Source: Streptomyces sp. ATexAB-D23 (lineage in GTDB: Bacteria > Actinomycetota > Actinomycetes > Streptomycetales > Streptomycetaceae). Taken from it: 64,000 bases of DNA. Where the stretch lies: the NCBI RefSeq assembly GCF_000373645.1, contig NZ_KB892013.1, positions 226,722-290,721 on the forward strand, in the 5' to 3' direction. The position numbers and the translations under genes were made by a program. Below are positions 24,205 through 32,501 of this stretch, one piece after another. Under the pieces are notes generated by a model. It was not told where the DNA came from. It did no database searches and was given only the letters and a program-made list of their open reading frames with translations. The stretch's first letter is position 1. The number at the start of each line of letters is the position of its first letter.

Positions 24205-25416
24205 TCAGCGCGGGACGGCGACGAGTGGCGCGGTCAGGGCGCCCGGGTCGCCGGTACGGGCGAAGGCGGCCCAGGCCGCGCGTACGCCCCGGCCGGCCGC
24301 GTCCACCTCCGCCCAGGGGAGGGTGCCCAGCATCGGCGCGTGCCGCCAGGCGCGCTCCGACCCGAGGAGCAGCGGGATCTCGACGCAGTGGGTGGCACCG
24401 TGGGGTGAGCCGGACGGCCGCCAGTCCAGCCGGTATCCGTGGACGCGGGCGCCGTGGTGTGCCAGCCGCTCGTGGAGGCCCCGCAGCGGCTCCTCGTACA
24501 CGCGCCGGGTGCGTTCCGCGACGCTTCCGCTGTCGGACGGGCCCTCGGGGAAGGCGGACATGTCGTCGGCGTTCCATCCGTACAGGACGTCCGGGGCGTG
24601 GCCGGCGAAGGGCGCCGGGCCGGTTTCGGCGGGCAGGGGCGCGGTGCCGCTCACCGGGCCGAACGGCGGGGCCAGGAAGTCGCCGCTCCGGCGCTGGTGG
24701 TCGGCCGCGGTCCGTGCCTGGGCGGCGATCAGTTCGTCCGTCGACGCGGTGCGGGGGTCGCCGCCGAGGTGGGCGGCGAAGATCCTTCCGGTCTCGCGCG
24801 CCTCGGCCGGGGTGCGGGTGGCGATGGAGAGCGGCGGGCTCTGAAGGATCACCCGGCGGAACAGGGAGCGGGCTTCGGGCGTCCGCAGGAGCAGCAGCGC
24901 GGACAGGGCCCCCGCGGACTGGCCGAAGACGGTGACGTTGCCCGGGTCGCCGCCGTGGTCCGCGATGTGTGCCCGCACCCAGCGCAGCGCCTCCATCTGG
25001 TCGTACAGGCCGAGGTTGCCCTCGCTGACCCCGTCGTGGACGAGGTAGCCGAGCGCGCCGAGCCGGTAGCTCGCGCCGACCACGACGACGTCCTGCTCTG
25101 CGGCGAGGGCGCTGCCGTCGTACCAGTCGAGGATGCCCGAGCCGCTGTTGAAGCCGCCGCCGTGGAACCACACGAGGACCGGGCGGCCCGCCGCCGGAGC
25201 GGCGGGGGCGGTGACGGTGAGGTGGAGGCAGTCCTCGCTCCGCGGGTGCCGGCCGGGAGGCGGGCCCATCAGCGCTTCGAGGCGGGACGCCGGCTGGGGG
25301 CAGATCCCGTCGGACGGCGGGGCGGTGTCGCCGGCCGCCACGGGGCGGGGCCGGGCGAATCGTCCGGCCGTGGCGAACCGGATGGGGCCGCTGCGGACCG
25401 TCCGGGGAGTGTTCAT
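24205..25416 (-). CDS. Type-B carboxylesterase (alpha/beta hydrolase), module B
   Basis: A 403-residue hydrolase, somewhat shorter than most type-B esterases. Seen: EDCLHLTV, the oxyanion-hole HGGGF at 85-89, the nucleophile elbow GQSAGA with Ser at 167, and GATHCVEIPLLLG with the catalytic His at about 343. The third (acidic) triad residue was not placed. No signal peptide, so cytoplasmic. Its ATG overlaps the stop of the MHS permease gene by 4 nt (ATGA), so the two are co-transcribed and coupled. The likely job is hydrolysis of an imported ester or amide precursor, perhaps feeding the 3-hydroxyanthranilate route; an arylformamidase-like role is possible but unproven. Confidence 0.8.
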   Translation of the reverse strand: MNTPRTVRSGPIRFATAGRFARPRPVAAGDTAPPSDGICPQPASRLEALMGPPPGRHPRSEDCLHLTVTAPAAPAAGRPVLVWFHGGGFNSGSGILDWYDGSALAAEQDVVVVGASYRLGALGYLVHDGVSEGNLGLYDQMEALRWVRAHIADHGGDPGNVTVFGQSAGALSALLLLRTPEARSLFRRVILQSPPLSIATRTPAEARETGRIFAAHLGGDPRTASTDELIAAQARTAADHQRRSGDFLAPPFGPVSGTAPLPAETGPAPFAGHAPDVLYGWNADDMSAFPEGPSDSGSVAERTRRVYEEPLRGLHERLAHHGARVHGYRLDWRPSGSPHGATHCVEIPLLLGSERAWRHAPMLGTLPWAEVDAAGRGVRAAWAAFARTGDPGALTAPLVAVPR

Positions 25417-26735
25417 GCTTCACCTGCCGGTTCGGGGACGAGCCGGGCCTGTTCGACGGGGCTCTCGGGAACCATACGGAACAGCGCCACCGCTCCGACG
25501 AGGCTGAGGGCGCACATGCCCACCAGATACCAGGTCACACCGGTCGAGGACCCGCCCGGTCCCAGGAGCGCGCTGGAGATCATGGGGGCCAGACCGCCAC
25601 CGAGCACCGCGCCGACCTGGAGGACCAGAGAGGTGCCGGAATAGCGCACGCGCACCGGGAAGGTGTCGGCGATGATGGCGCCCTGGACGCAGTGGGTCAC
25701 CGGGATGATCAGGCCCATGCCGGCGAGCGCGAGCAGCGCCGGTACGCGGCCTCCCGTGTCGAGCAGGGGGAAGAAGACCGCGCACCACAGCAGGATGGCG
25801 ACCGATCCTCCGATGAAGAGCGTGCGGCGCCCCTTGCGGTCGGCGACCGCGGTCCACAGGGGTATCGAGACGAACCAGAGCACGGCGGCCGCGCTCACCC
25901 CGAGCACCAGGAACTGCTGGTCGAAGCCGAGGTGTTTGGTGCCGTAGGACAGCGTGAAGACCATGAAGACATAGGCGACCGCCGAGTTCGCCACCACGGC
26001 GAGCAGGGTGACGGCCAGCCGGGGCAGTCCGGTCTTCAGCGCCTCCGCCAGCGGGAAGCGGACCACCTCGTCCTCCTGCCGGGCCCGGTCGAAGGACGGC
26101 GATTCCGTGACGCGGAGCCGGACGACGAGTCCGACGCCCACCAGGACGAAACTCAGCAGGAACGGGATGCGCCACGCCCAGGCGGTGAACGTGGCGTGTC
26201 CGGCCAGCGAGTTGGTGGCCAGGAAGACCATGTTCGCCAGGACCAGTCCGGCCGGTGTTCCCATCTGCGGGAACCCCGCGTACAGGTTGCGCCGCCCCTC
26301 GGGGGCGTGCTCCATCGACATCAGGGTGGCTCCGGCGCCTTCGCCGCCGAGGCCGATGCCCTGGACGACGCGCAGGACGACCAGGAGGACGGGGGCCCAC
26401 AGGCCGATGGAGTCGTAGCTCGGCACCGCGCCGATGAGGGTGGAGCCCAGCCCCATCATCACCAGAGAGACCACCAGCGTCGAGCGGCGTCCCAGCCGGT
26501 CACCGAAGTGCCCGAAGACCAGCCCGCCGAGCGGCCGGGCGACGAAGCCGACCGCGAGGGTGGAGAAGGCGGCCAGGGTGCCCGCCGCGGGGCTCAGGGA
26601 GGGGAAGAACTGCTTGTCGAAGATGAGGGCGGCGGCCGTGCCGTACAGAAAGAAGTCGTACCACTCCAATGTGGTTCCGAGAAGCGTGGCAAGCGCCGTT
26701 CTGCTCGCGCCCGTGGGACGGTCCGCGTCGCTCAT
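25413..26735 (-). CDS. MHS-family proton symporter (MFS), module B
   Basis: A 440-residue permease with about twelve membrane segments and the same diagnostic phrases as the module A permease: LEWYDFFLYGTAAALIFDKQ at the start, GHFGDRLGRRSTLVV, LRVVQGIGLGGEGAGAT and PVTHCVQGAIIADTFP. The two permeases match over nearly their whole length and are paralogs. It heads a leftward two-gene operon with the carboxylesterase and is divergent from the ring-cleavage operon across a 313-bp promoter region. It probably imports an aromatic acid or ester that the downstream enzymes degrade. Confidence 0.85.
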   Translation of the reverse strand: MSDADRPTGASRTALATLLGTTLEWYDFFLYGTAAALIFDKQFFPSLSPAAGTLAAFSTLAVGFVARPLGGLVFGHFGDRLGRRSTLVVSLVMMGLGSTLIGAVPSYDSIGLWAPVLLVVLRVVQGIGLGGEGAGATLMSMEHAPEGRRNLYAGFPQMGTPAGLVLANMVFLATNSLAGHATFTAWAWRIPFLLSFVLVGVGLVVRLRVTESPSFDRARQEDEVVRFPLAEALKTGLPRLAVTLLAVVANSAVAYVFMVFTLSYGTKHLGFDQQFLVLGVSAAAVLWFVSIPLWTAVADRKGRRTLFIGGSVAILLWCAVFFPLLDTGGRVPALLALAGMGLIIPVTHCVQGAIIADTFPVRVRYSGTSLVLQVGAVLGGGLAPMISSALLGPGGSSTGVTWYLVGMCALSLVGAVALFRMVPESPVEQARLVPEPAGEA

Positions 26736-27048
26736 GGATCACCTCGTCTGCTGGGGAAGCGGGGGAATCCCGCGCTTTCGGTGGATCCTGGGCCCCCCGG
26801 CAGGGGGGAACAAATGCCGTTTCGTCCCGGAGCTATAGCGGTGCGGGTATACCGGGCGACCGAACCCGTCGTGCCGGACCGGGCCGATGCCACTCGGGCG
26901 CGGTCGGATGGAAGCTGCCGGGACCGCCCTGACCTGCGTAAAGACCGGTGGGATGGGAAGGGGCCTGGTGAAGACATACCGAAGTCGGCATACCTGAAGC
27001 GCGAAACGTCATTTGTCGTCATGGCTGCGCGATCCCAGGGTGTAGACC
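26736..27048. promoter_or_regulatory. Divergent promoter region of module B
   Basis: These 313 bp separate the permease and dehydrogenase starts. They contain the perfect palindrome GGTATACC (26846-26853) and two CATACC direct repeats at 26975 and 26989 (14-bp period), about 60-75 bp before the dehydrogenase start. These half-sites resemble LysR-type recognition elements of the PcaQ/GbpR kind and are candidates for the LysR encoded at 31415-32407. No gene was seen in the gap. Confidence 0.4.
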
Positions 27049-28524
27049 ATGACGGCACAGACTCCGCGGTGGATCCGCAACTTCGTCGATGGACACTTCA
27101 TCGACCCCGACGACGGCGGCAAGAGTTTCGACGCCATAGACCCGGCCACCGGCCTCGCCCACTCCCGCGTCCACGAGGCCGACGCCCCGCTGGTCGACCG
27201 GGCCGTCACAGCGGCGCGCAAGGCGCTCGGCCCCTGGTCGGCGACCGCCGTGCGGGAGCGGACCGAGGTCCTGCGCCGGGCGGCCGACCTGATCGAGGCG
27301 CGGTTCGACGAGTTCGTGGCCGCCGAGGTGGCCGACACGGGCAAGCCCGTGGCGCTCGCCCGCGACCTGGACGTGGCCAGGGCCGTCGCCAACTTCCGTA
27401 CGTTCGCCGACGTCGTCGCGGCCGCCGGCCAGGAGTCCTTCCTGACCGACCTGCCGGGCGGCCGGCACGCCCTCAACTACGCGGTGCGCAAGCCCCTCGG
27501 GGTGGTCGCGGTCATCGTCCCGTGGAACCTCCCGCTCCTGCTGCTCACCTGGAAGGTGGCCCCCGCCCTGGCCTGCGGCAACACCGTCGTGGTCAAGCCC
27601 AGCGAGGAGACGCCCGGTACCGCCGCCCTGCTCGCCGAGGTGCTCGCCGAAGCGGGGCTCCCGGCAGGCGCCTACAACGTCGTGCACGGCTTCGGCGGCG
27701 GCTCCGCCGGGGAGTACGTCACCACACACCCCGGCATCGACGGCGTCACCTTCACCGGCTCCACGGCGACCGGCGCCCACGTGATGAGGACCGTGGCACC
27801 GCGCGTGCGCCCCGTCTCCTTCGAGCTGGGCGGCAAGAACGCCGCACTCGTCTTCCCCGACGCCGACCTCGAAGAGACCCTGGACGGCCTGACCCGGTCG
27901 GTGTTCGCCAACACCGGCCAGGTGTGCCTGTGCACCGAGCGGGTCTACGTCCACCGGTCGGTCTTCGCCGACATCGCCGACGGTCTGGTCGAACGGGCCC
28001 GCTCCCTGCGCCTGGGCAGTCCGCTGGACCCGGCGACCACGACGGGGCCGCTCATCTCGCAGGCCCACCGGCAGAAGGTGCGCGGCTATCTGGACCTGGC
28101 CGGTGAGCTGGGCGCGAAGGTCCTCACCGGCGGCGGCACCCCCGCTCTCGGAACGGAGCTGGACGGCGGCTCATGGATCGAACCGACGCTGTGGACGGGC
28201 CTGACGAACGCCGACCGCCCGGTGCGCGAGGAGATATTCGGCCCGGTCGCCGCGCTGATCCCCTTCGACACGGAGGACGAGGCCGTCGCCCTGGCCAACG
28301 ACACCGACTACGGTCTCGCCGCCTCCGTGTGGACCCGTGACCTTCGGCGCGGGCACCGCGTGGCGCAGGCCATGAACGTCGGCATGTCCTGGGTCAACAC
28401 CTGGTTCCTGCGCGATCTGCGCTCGCCGTTCGGCGGTGTCGGCCTCTCCGGTCTGGGCCGTGAGGGAGGCGCGTCCTCCCTGCACTTCTACACCGAGCCG
28501 ACCAACGTGTGCGTGCAGCTGTGA
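27049..28524 (+). CDS. nbaE: 2-Aminomuconate 6-semialdehyde dehydrogenase
   Basis: A 491-residue NAD-dependent aldehyde dehydrogenase of the 2-hydroxymuconic/2-aminomuconic semialdehyde dehydrogenase branch. Seen: VIVPWNLPLLLLTWKVAPAL, GNTVVVKPSEETP, FTGSTATGAHVM, FELGGKNAALVF with the general-base Glu, NTGQVCLCTERVYV with the catalytic Cys near 293, and PFGGVGLSGLGREGG near the end. It would oxidise 2-aminomuconate semialdehyde to 2-aminomuconate, stopping its spontaneous closure to picolinate. It is the first gene of the rightward ring-cleavage operon. Its ribosome site is weak (AGGGTG, distant). A small reading frame overlaps its stop codon and leads into the next gene. Confidence 0.85.
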   Translation: MTAQTPRWIRNFVDGHFIDPDDGGKSFDAIDPATGLAHSRVHEADAPLVDRAVTAARKALGPWSATAVRERTEVLRRAADLIEARFDEFVAAEVADTGKPVALARDLDVARAVANFRTFADVVAAAGQESFLTDLPGGRHALNYAVRKPLGVVAVIVPWNLPLLLLTWKVAPALACGNTVVVKPSEETPGTAALLAEVLAEAGLPAGAYNVVHGFGGGSAGEYVTTHPGIDGVTFTGSTATGAHVMRTVAPRVRPVSFELGGKNAALVFPDADLEETLDGLTRSVFANTGQVCLCTERVYVHRSVFADIADGLVERARSLRLGSPLDPATTTGPLISQAHRQKVRGYLDLAGELGAKVLTGGGTPALGTELDGGSWIEPTLWTGLTNADRPVREEIFGPVAALIPFDTEDEAVALANDTDYGLAASVWTRDLRRGHRVAQAMNVGMSWVNTWFLRDLRSPFGGVGLSGLGREGGASSLHFYTEPTNVCVQL

Positions 28525-28721
28525 CGGCCCCCCGCAGCCCCGGCGGCGGGGGCTCGCCGGCTTCCCCGACCATGACCGAGCAGGCCGCCCCCCTCCCGGG
28601 CGGCCGGAAGGACGTGACCATGGGCGACCACGCCCAGCACCGCGGCCGGGCCCCCGTGCCCGGCGCGCATCCGACCACGTGCGCGCCCGCCGCGCACCGC
28701 ACCGAAGGAGGCATCCGATGA
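28521..28721 (+). CDS. Possible 66-residue small protein bridging two operon genes
   Basis: A reading frame from GTG (28521, overlapping the dehydrogenase stop as GTGA) to TGA (28719-28721, overlapping the next start as ATGA) fills the only long gap in this operon exactly. Third codon positions are mostly G or C, as in real genes here, but second positions are also GC-rich and the product is Pro/Gly/Arg/His-rich with no known motif. No ribosome site precedes the GTG. It may be chance in GC-rich DNA, or a small coupled protein. Confidence 0.25.
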   Translation: MTAPRSPGGGGSPASPTMTEQAAPLPGGRKDVTMGDHAQHRGRAPVPGAHPTTCAPAAHRTEGGIR

Positions 28722-29482
28722 TCCTGGAGGAAACGGTCCGGACGCTGGCTGAACGGCTCGACGCCGCCCAGAGCACCGTCACGGACATCCGCAGCCTCGC
28801 CGACACGCACACCCTGACCGTCGAGGACGCCTACGCCGTGCAGACCGCGCTCCTCGCCCTGCGTCAGGGGCGCGGCGAGCGCGTGACCGGCGTCAAGCTG
28901 GGGTTCACCAGCAAGGCCAAGATGGAGCAGATGGGGGTCTCGGAGATCATCGTCGGCCGGCTGACCGACGCCATGTGCGTGGCGGACGGCGGCACGGTCG
29001 AGCTGGCCCGGTTCATCCACCCGAAGGTGGAACCCGAGGTCGCCTTCCGGCTGGGCCGTGACGTGGACCTGGACGATCCGGACACCGACATCGTCTCCTG
29101 CGTGGACGCCGTCGCACCCGCCCTGGAGATCATCGACTCCCGCTACCGGGACTTCCGTTTCACCTACGAGGACGTCGTCGCGGACAACACGTCGGCCGCA
29201 GGCTACGTCATCGGCCCCTGGCTACCCGTCGGGGACGTGTCCGACCTGGCCGTGCGGCTGCACGGCCAGGGCCGCGAGGTGCGGGGTTCGACCTCGGCCG
29301 TACTCGGCGCTCCGGTCAACGCCCTGCACGCCCTGCTCGACATGGCCCGGCGGCGGCGCATCCCCCTGCGCGCCGGTCACGCCGTGCTCGCGGGCGCCGC
29401 CACCGAGGCGGTGCCCCTGGAAGCCGGAGTGATCACCTGCGAAGTCGACGGCCTCGGCCGGGTCGGCGTGAGGGGCGTCTGA
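28718..29482 (+). CDS. nbaG: 4-Oxalocrotonate (2-oxo-3-hexenedioate) decarboxylase
   Basis: A 254-residue member of the MhpD/DmpH hydratase-decarboxylase family (FAH-like fold). Seen: [17 protein letters not shown], the metal-site segment [45 protein letters not shown] and [15 protein letters not shown] at the end. Within this family the decarboxylases and hydratases look alike. The assignment rests on its place directly before the deaminase, dioxygenase and ACMS decarboxylase genes, while the second paralog (34456-35277) lies with the aldolase. It would convert 2-oxo-3-hexenedioate to 2-oxopent-4-enoate and CO2. A perfect AAGGAGG precedes the ATG at 28718. The stop overlaps the next start by 1 nt. 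Confidence 0.8.
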   Translation: MILEETVRTLAERLDAAQSTVTDIRSLADTHTLTVEDAYAVQTALLALRQGRGERVTGVKLGFTSKAKMEQMGVSEIIVGRLTDAMCVADGGTVELARFIHPKVEPEVAFRLGRDVDLDDPDTDIVSCVDAVAPALEIIDSRYRDFRFTYEDVVADNTSAAGYVIGPWLPVGDVSDLAVRLHGQGREVRGSTSAVLGAPVNALHALLDMARRRRIPLRAGHAVLAGAATEAVPLEAGVITCEVDGLGRVGVRGV

Positions 29483-29916
29483 TGGAACAGGCACGAATCG
29501 TCCCGGGCAAGGCGCGACCGCGCGGCCGCTTCCCGCACTTCCGCCGCGCCGGAGACCTCGTCTTCGTCTCCGGCACCAGCTCCCGCCGGCCCGACAACTC
29601 CTTCGTCGGCGTGGCCACGGACGAGCTGGGCACCACCGACCTCGACATCCGTGCGCAGACCCGTGCCGTCATCGAGAACATCGGGGACATCCTCGCCGAG
29701 GCGGGTGGCACGCTCTCCGACGTCGTCCAGGTCACGGCCTATCTGGTCTCCATGAACGACTTCGGCGGCTACAACGAGGTCTACGGCCAGTACTTCGACG
29801 AGAACGGCCCGGCCAGGACCACCGTCGCCGTGCACCAGCTCCCCCATCCCCACCTGCTCATCGAGATCCAGGCCGTGGCGCATCTGCCGGCCGCCAACGC
29901 GAAGGAGACATCGTGA
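29482..29916 (+). CDS. nbaF: 2-Aminomuconate deaminase (RidA/YjgF family)
   Basis: A 144-residue protein of the RidA fold. Seen: [17 protein letters not shown] near the start, a long helix with [39 protein letters not shown], and [20 protein letters not shown]. Generic RidA proteins have a conserved Arg in the last strand for imine hydrolysis; here the segment ends in [12 protein letters not shown], as in the aminomuconate deaminase branch. It would hydrolyse 2-aminomuconate to 2-oxo-3-hexenedioate and ammonia. Its start shares one base with the preceding stop, and the next start overlaps its stop by 4 nt (GTGA). Confidence 0.8.
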   Translation: MEQARIVPGKARPRGRFPHFRRAGDLVFVSGTSSRRPDNSFVGVATDELGTTDLDIRAQTRAVIENIGDILAEAGGTLSDVVQVTAYLVSMNDFGGYNEVYGQYFDENGPARTTVAVHQLPHPHLLIEIQAVAHLPAANAKETS

Positions 29917-30434
29917 CGGACATCCCCGAGGTCATCGACTTCCAGGGCTGGATCGACGCCCACGCGCATCTGCTGAAGCCCCCGGTGAACAACCGCACCA
30001 TGTCGCTCGGCAACGACTTCATCGTGCAGATCGTCGGCGGCCCCAACCAGCGCACGGACTTCCACCTGGACCCGTACGAGGAGTGGTTCTACCAGGTCAA
30101 GGGGGACATGCACGTCAACCTCATGACCGACGACGGCCCGCGGACCGTGCACATCAAGGAAGGGCAGGCGTGGCTGCTGCCGGGCAACGTCCCGCACTCC
30201 CCGCAGCGCCCCGACCCCGACTCCATCGGTCTGGTGATCGAGCGGGTCCGTGAGGAAGGCACCCTGGAGAAGTTCCTGTGGTTCTGCCCCTCGTGTTCCG
30301 CGACCGTGCACGAGGTGGAGCTCCAGGTCCGCGACATCGTCGCCGATCTGCCCCCGGTCTTCGAGGAGTTCTACGGCGACGAGCGGGCCCGGGTCTGCTC
30401 CGCGTGCGGGACGCCGCACCCCGGGAAGGGCTGA
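29913..30434 (+). CDS. nbaC: 3-Hydroxyanthranilate 3,4-dioxygenase
   Basis: A 173-residue cupin dioxygenase that opens the ring of 3-hydroxyanthranilate to 2-amino-3-carboxymuconate semialdehyde. All expected residues are present and fall on the numbering I recall for the Cupriavidus enzyme: iron ligands His51, Glu57 and His95; substrate residues Arg47, Arg99 and Glu110. The C-terminal rubredoxin-like iron site is present as Cys125-Cys128 (FCPSC) and Cys162-Cys165 (VCSAC), as in bacterial homodimeric forms. The start is GTG at 29913, overlapping the deaminase stop. Three bases separate it from the decarboxylase gene. Assignment is firm. Confidence 0.93.
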   Translation: MTDIPEVIDFQGWIDAHAHLLKPPVNNRTMSLGNDFIVQIVGGPNQRTDFHLDPYEEWFYQVKGDMHVNLMTDDGPRTVHIKEGQAWLLPGNVPHSPQRPDPDSIGLVIERVREEGTLEKFLWFCPSCSATVHEVELQVRDIVADLPPVFEEFYGDERARVCSACGTPHPGKG

Positions 30435-30437
30435 CCC

Positions 30438-31430
30438 GTGGCAGAGCTGATCGACGTCCACACCCATTACGTGCCGCGGGGCTGGCCCGACCTGTCGGCC
30501 CTCGGCGGGCCGGACGCGCCCTGGCTGCGGATCGAGTCCGAGTCCGAAGCCATGATCATGACCGGCTCCTCGGAGTTCCGCCGCATCCAGGCGGACTGCT
30601 GGGACGCCGAAACCCGGCTGCGGGACATGGACAAGGACGGTGTGCGCGCCCAGGTGGTCTCCCCCACCCCGGCCTTCTTCTCCTACGGGCGCAGCGGAGA
30701 CGAGGCCGCGAAGATCGCGCGGATCTTCAACGACCTGGCCCTGGAGATCACCGCCCCGGCCCCGGACCGGCTGATCCCGTTCTGCCAGGTCCCCCTCCAG
30801 GACCCGGACGCCGCGTGCCGGGAGGTGGAGCGGGCCGTCGCCGCCGGACACCGGGGCGTGGAGATCGGCAACCACGTCGGTGACCGGGATCTGGACAGCG
30901 AGGGGGTCGTCACCTTCCTCCAGCACTGCGCGTCGCTCGATGTGCCGGTGTTCGTGCACCCCTGGGACATGGATTCCTCGCCCCGGCTCGACCGGTGGAT
31001 GGCGCGGTGGCTGACGGCGATGCCGGCGGAGACCCATCTGTCGATCCTCGCGCTGATCCTGGGCGGCGCGTTCGACCGGATCGACGAGCGGCTGAAGATC
31101 TGCTTCGCACACGGCGGCGGTTCGTTCGCCTTCTGGCTGGGCCGGATGGAGAACGCCTGGCACGGGCGCAACGACATCATCGGCACCTCGCAGTACCCGC
31201 CCTCGCACTACCTGGGCCGGTTCTACGTGGACTCGGTGGTCTTCGACGACCGTGCGCTGCGGCTGCTGGTGGACACCGTCGGCGAGGACCGGGTCATGGT
31301 CGGCAGCGACTACCCGTATCCGCTGGGCGAGCGTCCGGCGGGCGCGGTGGTGCGCGAGAGCCGTTCGCTCACCGAAGCGGCCCGGCACAAGATCACCCGC
31401 GGGAACGCGGAACGCTACCTGGGGCTCTGA
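30438..31430 (+). CDS. nbaD: 2-Amino-3-carboxymuconate 6-semialdehyde decarboxylase (ACMSD)
   Basis: A 330-residue zinc decarboxylase of the amidohydrolase superfamily. Seen: IDVHTHYVP with the zinc pair at 8 and 10, FRRIQADCWDAETRLRDMD carrying the substrate Arg region, PVFVHPWDM with the third His, KICFAHGGGSFAFWLGR with the catalytic His, and VMVGSDYPYPLGE with the zinc Asp. It converts ACMS to 2-aminomuconate semialdehyde, drawing carbon from quinolinate formation into catabolism. GTG start at 30438. Its last 16 bases overlap the end of the convergent LysR gene. Confidence 0.92.
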   Translation: MAELIDVHTHYVPRGWPDLSALGGPDAPWLRIESESEAMIMTGSSEFRRIQADCWDAETRLRDMDKDGVRAQVVSPTPAFFSYGRSGDEAAKIARIFNDLALEITAPAPDRLIPFCQVPLQDPDAACREVERAVAAGHRGVEIGNHVGDRDLDSEGVVTFLQHCASLDVPVFVHPWDMDSSPRLDRWMARWLTAMPAETHLSILALILGGAFDRIDERLKICFAHGGGSFAFWLGRMENAWHGRNDIIGTSQYPPSHYLGRFYVDSVVFDDRALRLLVDTVGEDRVMVGSDYPYPLGERPAGAVVRESRSLTEAARHKITRGNAERYLGL

Positions 31431-32407
31431 CCCCGTTGCCCGTCCGGCCCCCGGTCCGCTTCTGGCGGGTCCGCCGGACAGGCCCTTGCCGTCAGCCCCG
31501 TGGCGGCCTCCTCCAGGCTCCGCGACAGCGCTTGCGCGGAGGGGCTGAGGGTGCGGTCCGCCGACAGGGTCAGTCCCACCCGGTGCCCGATCCGGTCCAT
31601 CGGCACCGGGATCTCGGCCAGTCTGCCGTCGTCCCGGATCAGGGAGCTGGGCAGTACGGCCACCACGTCCGTCTCCAGCAGCAGCTGGCGCACGGTCAGG
31701 AAGGACGTGGCCTCCACCCGGTTCCGTGGCAGGCCGAGGCCGTGGAGTGCGAAGAGTTCCTCCACCTCGCGGCGGAGCACGGTCTGCCGGCCGGGCAGGA
31801 TCCACGGAAAGTCGAGGGTGTCCGCCAGTTCGACGCCGGGTGACGCGGTCAGCGCGTGGCCGGCGCGGACGACGAGGCCGACGGACTCGTCGTAGAGCGG
31901 GCGCCGGACCAGGCCCTCACCGGAGGACGCGGTCAGCCGGCCCACGATGAGGTCGACCCGCCCGGCTTCGAGGTCCAGCAGCAGGTCCTCGGGGGATGCC
32001 TCGCGCACCACCACCGTGAGGAAGGGGTGGTCCCGCTTCAGCGCGGCCACGGCTCTCGGCAGCAGGATGTTGGAACCGGCCAGATGAGTGCCGACGACGA
32101 CGGTCCCCCGGTCGGCCTCGGCCAGCTCCACGACGTGCCGGCCGGCCTGGGCGAGCTGGGCGAGGACGGCTCGCGCGTGCTGGGTGAACGCCTCGCCGAA
32201 AACGGTCGCGGTGACGCCGCGGGGGCCGCGCTCGAAGAGCGCGACCCCGAGGATGTCCTCCACCTCGTGCAGGCTGCGGGTGGCCGCCGGCTGGGTGGTG
32301 TGCAGCTCGGCTGCCGCCGCCACGACCGATCCCTGCCGGGAGAGCGCGTCCACCAGCAGCAGGTGCCGCATCTTGAGCCGGCCGTCGAGCAGGCGGGGAA
32401 TGTCCAC
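31415..32407 (-). CDS. LysR-family transcriptional regulator, module B
   Basis: A 330-residue regulator. DNA-binding domain about 8-66 (HLLLVDALSRQGSVVAAAAE, then FERGPRGVTATVFGEAF), effector domain from GTVVVGTHLAGSNILLP. It is a paralog of the module A regulator (21820-22773) and of the same GbpR/PcaQ branch. It is transcribed toward and overlaps the end of the ACMSD gene. Its own C-terminus (RACPADPPEADRG and beyond) is encoded by a solitary end of the miniature element found in the phosphotransferase gene, making it 13 residues longer than its paralog. The likely targets are the divergent module B promoters at 26736-27048. Confidence 0.83.
   Translation of the reverse strand: MDIPRLLDGRLKMRHLLLVDALSRQGSVVAAAAELHTTQPAATRSLHEVEDILGVALFERGPRGVTATVFGEAFTQHARAVLAQLAQAGRHVVELAEADRGTVVVGTHLAGSNILLPRAVAALKRDHPFLTVVVREASPEDLLLDLEAGRVDLIVGRLTASSGEGLVRRPLYDESVGLVVRAGHALTASPGVELADTLDFPWILPGRQTVLRREVEELFALHGLGLPRNRVEATSFLTVRQLLLETDVVAVLPSSLIRDDGRLAEIPVPMDRIGHRVGLTLSADRTLSPSAQALSRSLEEAATGLTARACPADPPEADRGPDGQRGQSPR
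31470..31486. repeat. Solitary terminal repeat of the MITE family
   Basis: TCCGCCGGACAGGCCCT matches 17 consecutive bases of the right end of the element at 23264-23471. No second end is present nearby. It sits within the 3' coding region of the LysR gene, close to its stop codon, and is probably a deletion remnant or partial copy. Confidence 0.6.
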
Positions 32408-32452
32408 GGCACGACCCTAACGGAGCCGTCCCCGGCTCCTTCTTCGAAGCGA

Positions 32453-32495
32453 GGGCGGGCCCGGTCGTCCTTGTCCGGGACGACCGGGCCCGCCC
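32453..32495 (-). terminator. 18-bp perfect hairpin terminator after the aldolase gene
   Basis: Arms at 32453-32470 and 32478-32495 pair perfectly over 18 bp with a 7-nt loop, beginning 6 nt past the aldolase stop codon. It should end the leftward hydratase / acetaldehyde dehydrogenase / aldolase transcript. It also shields the adjacent LysR gene, which starts at 32407 and runs the same way, from read-through. Confidence 0.8.
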
Positions 32496-32501
32496 CGCGC
32501 C

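Noticed and set aside
2157..26994. The 8-mer GGCATACC occurring near the GntR, module A and module B promoters
   Set aside because: A couple of occurrences are expected by chance in a window of this size and composition; only the longer local palindromes and repeats were kept.
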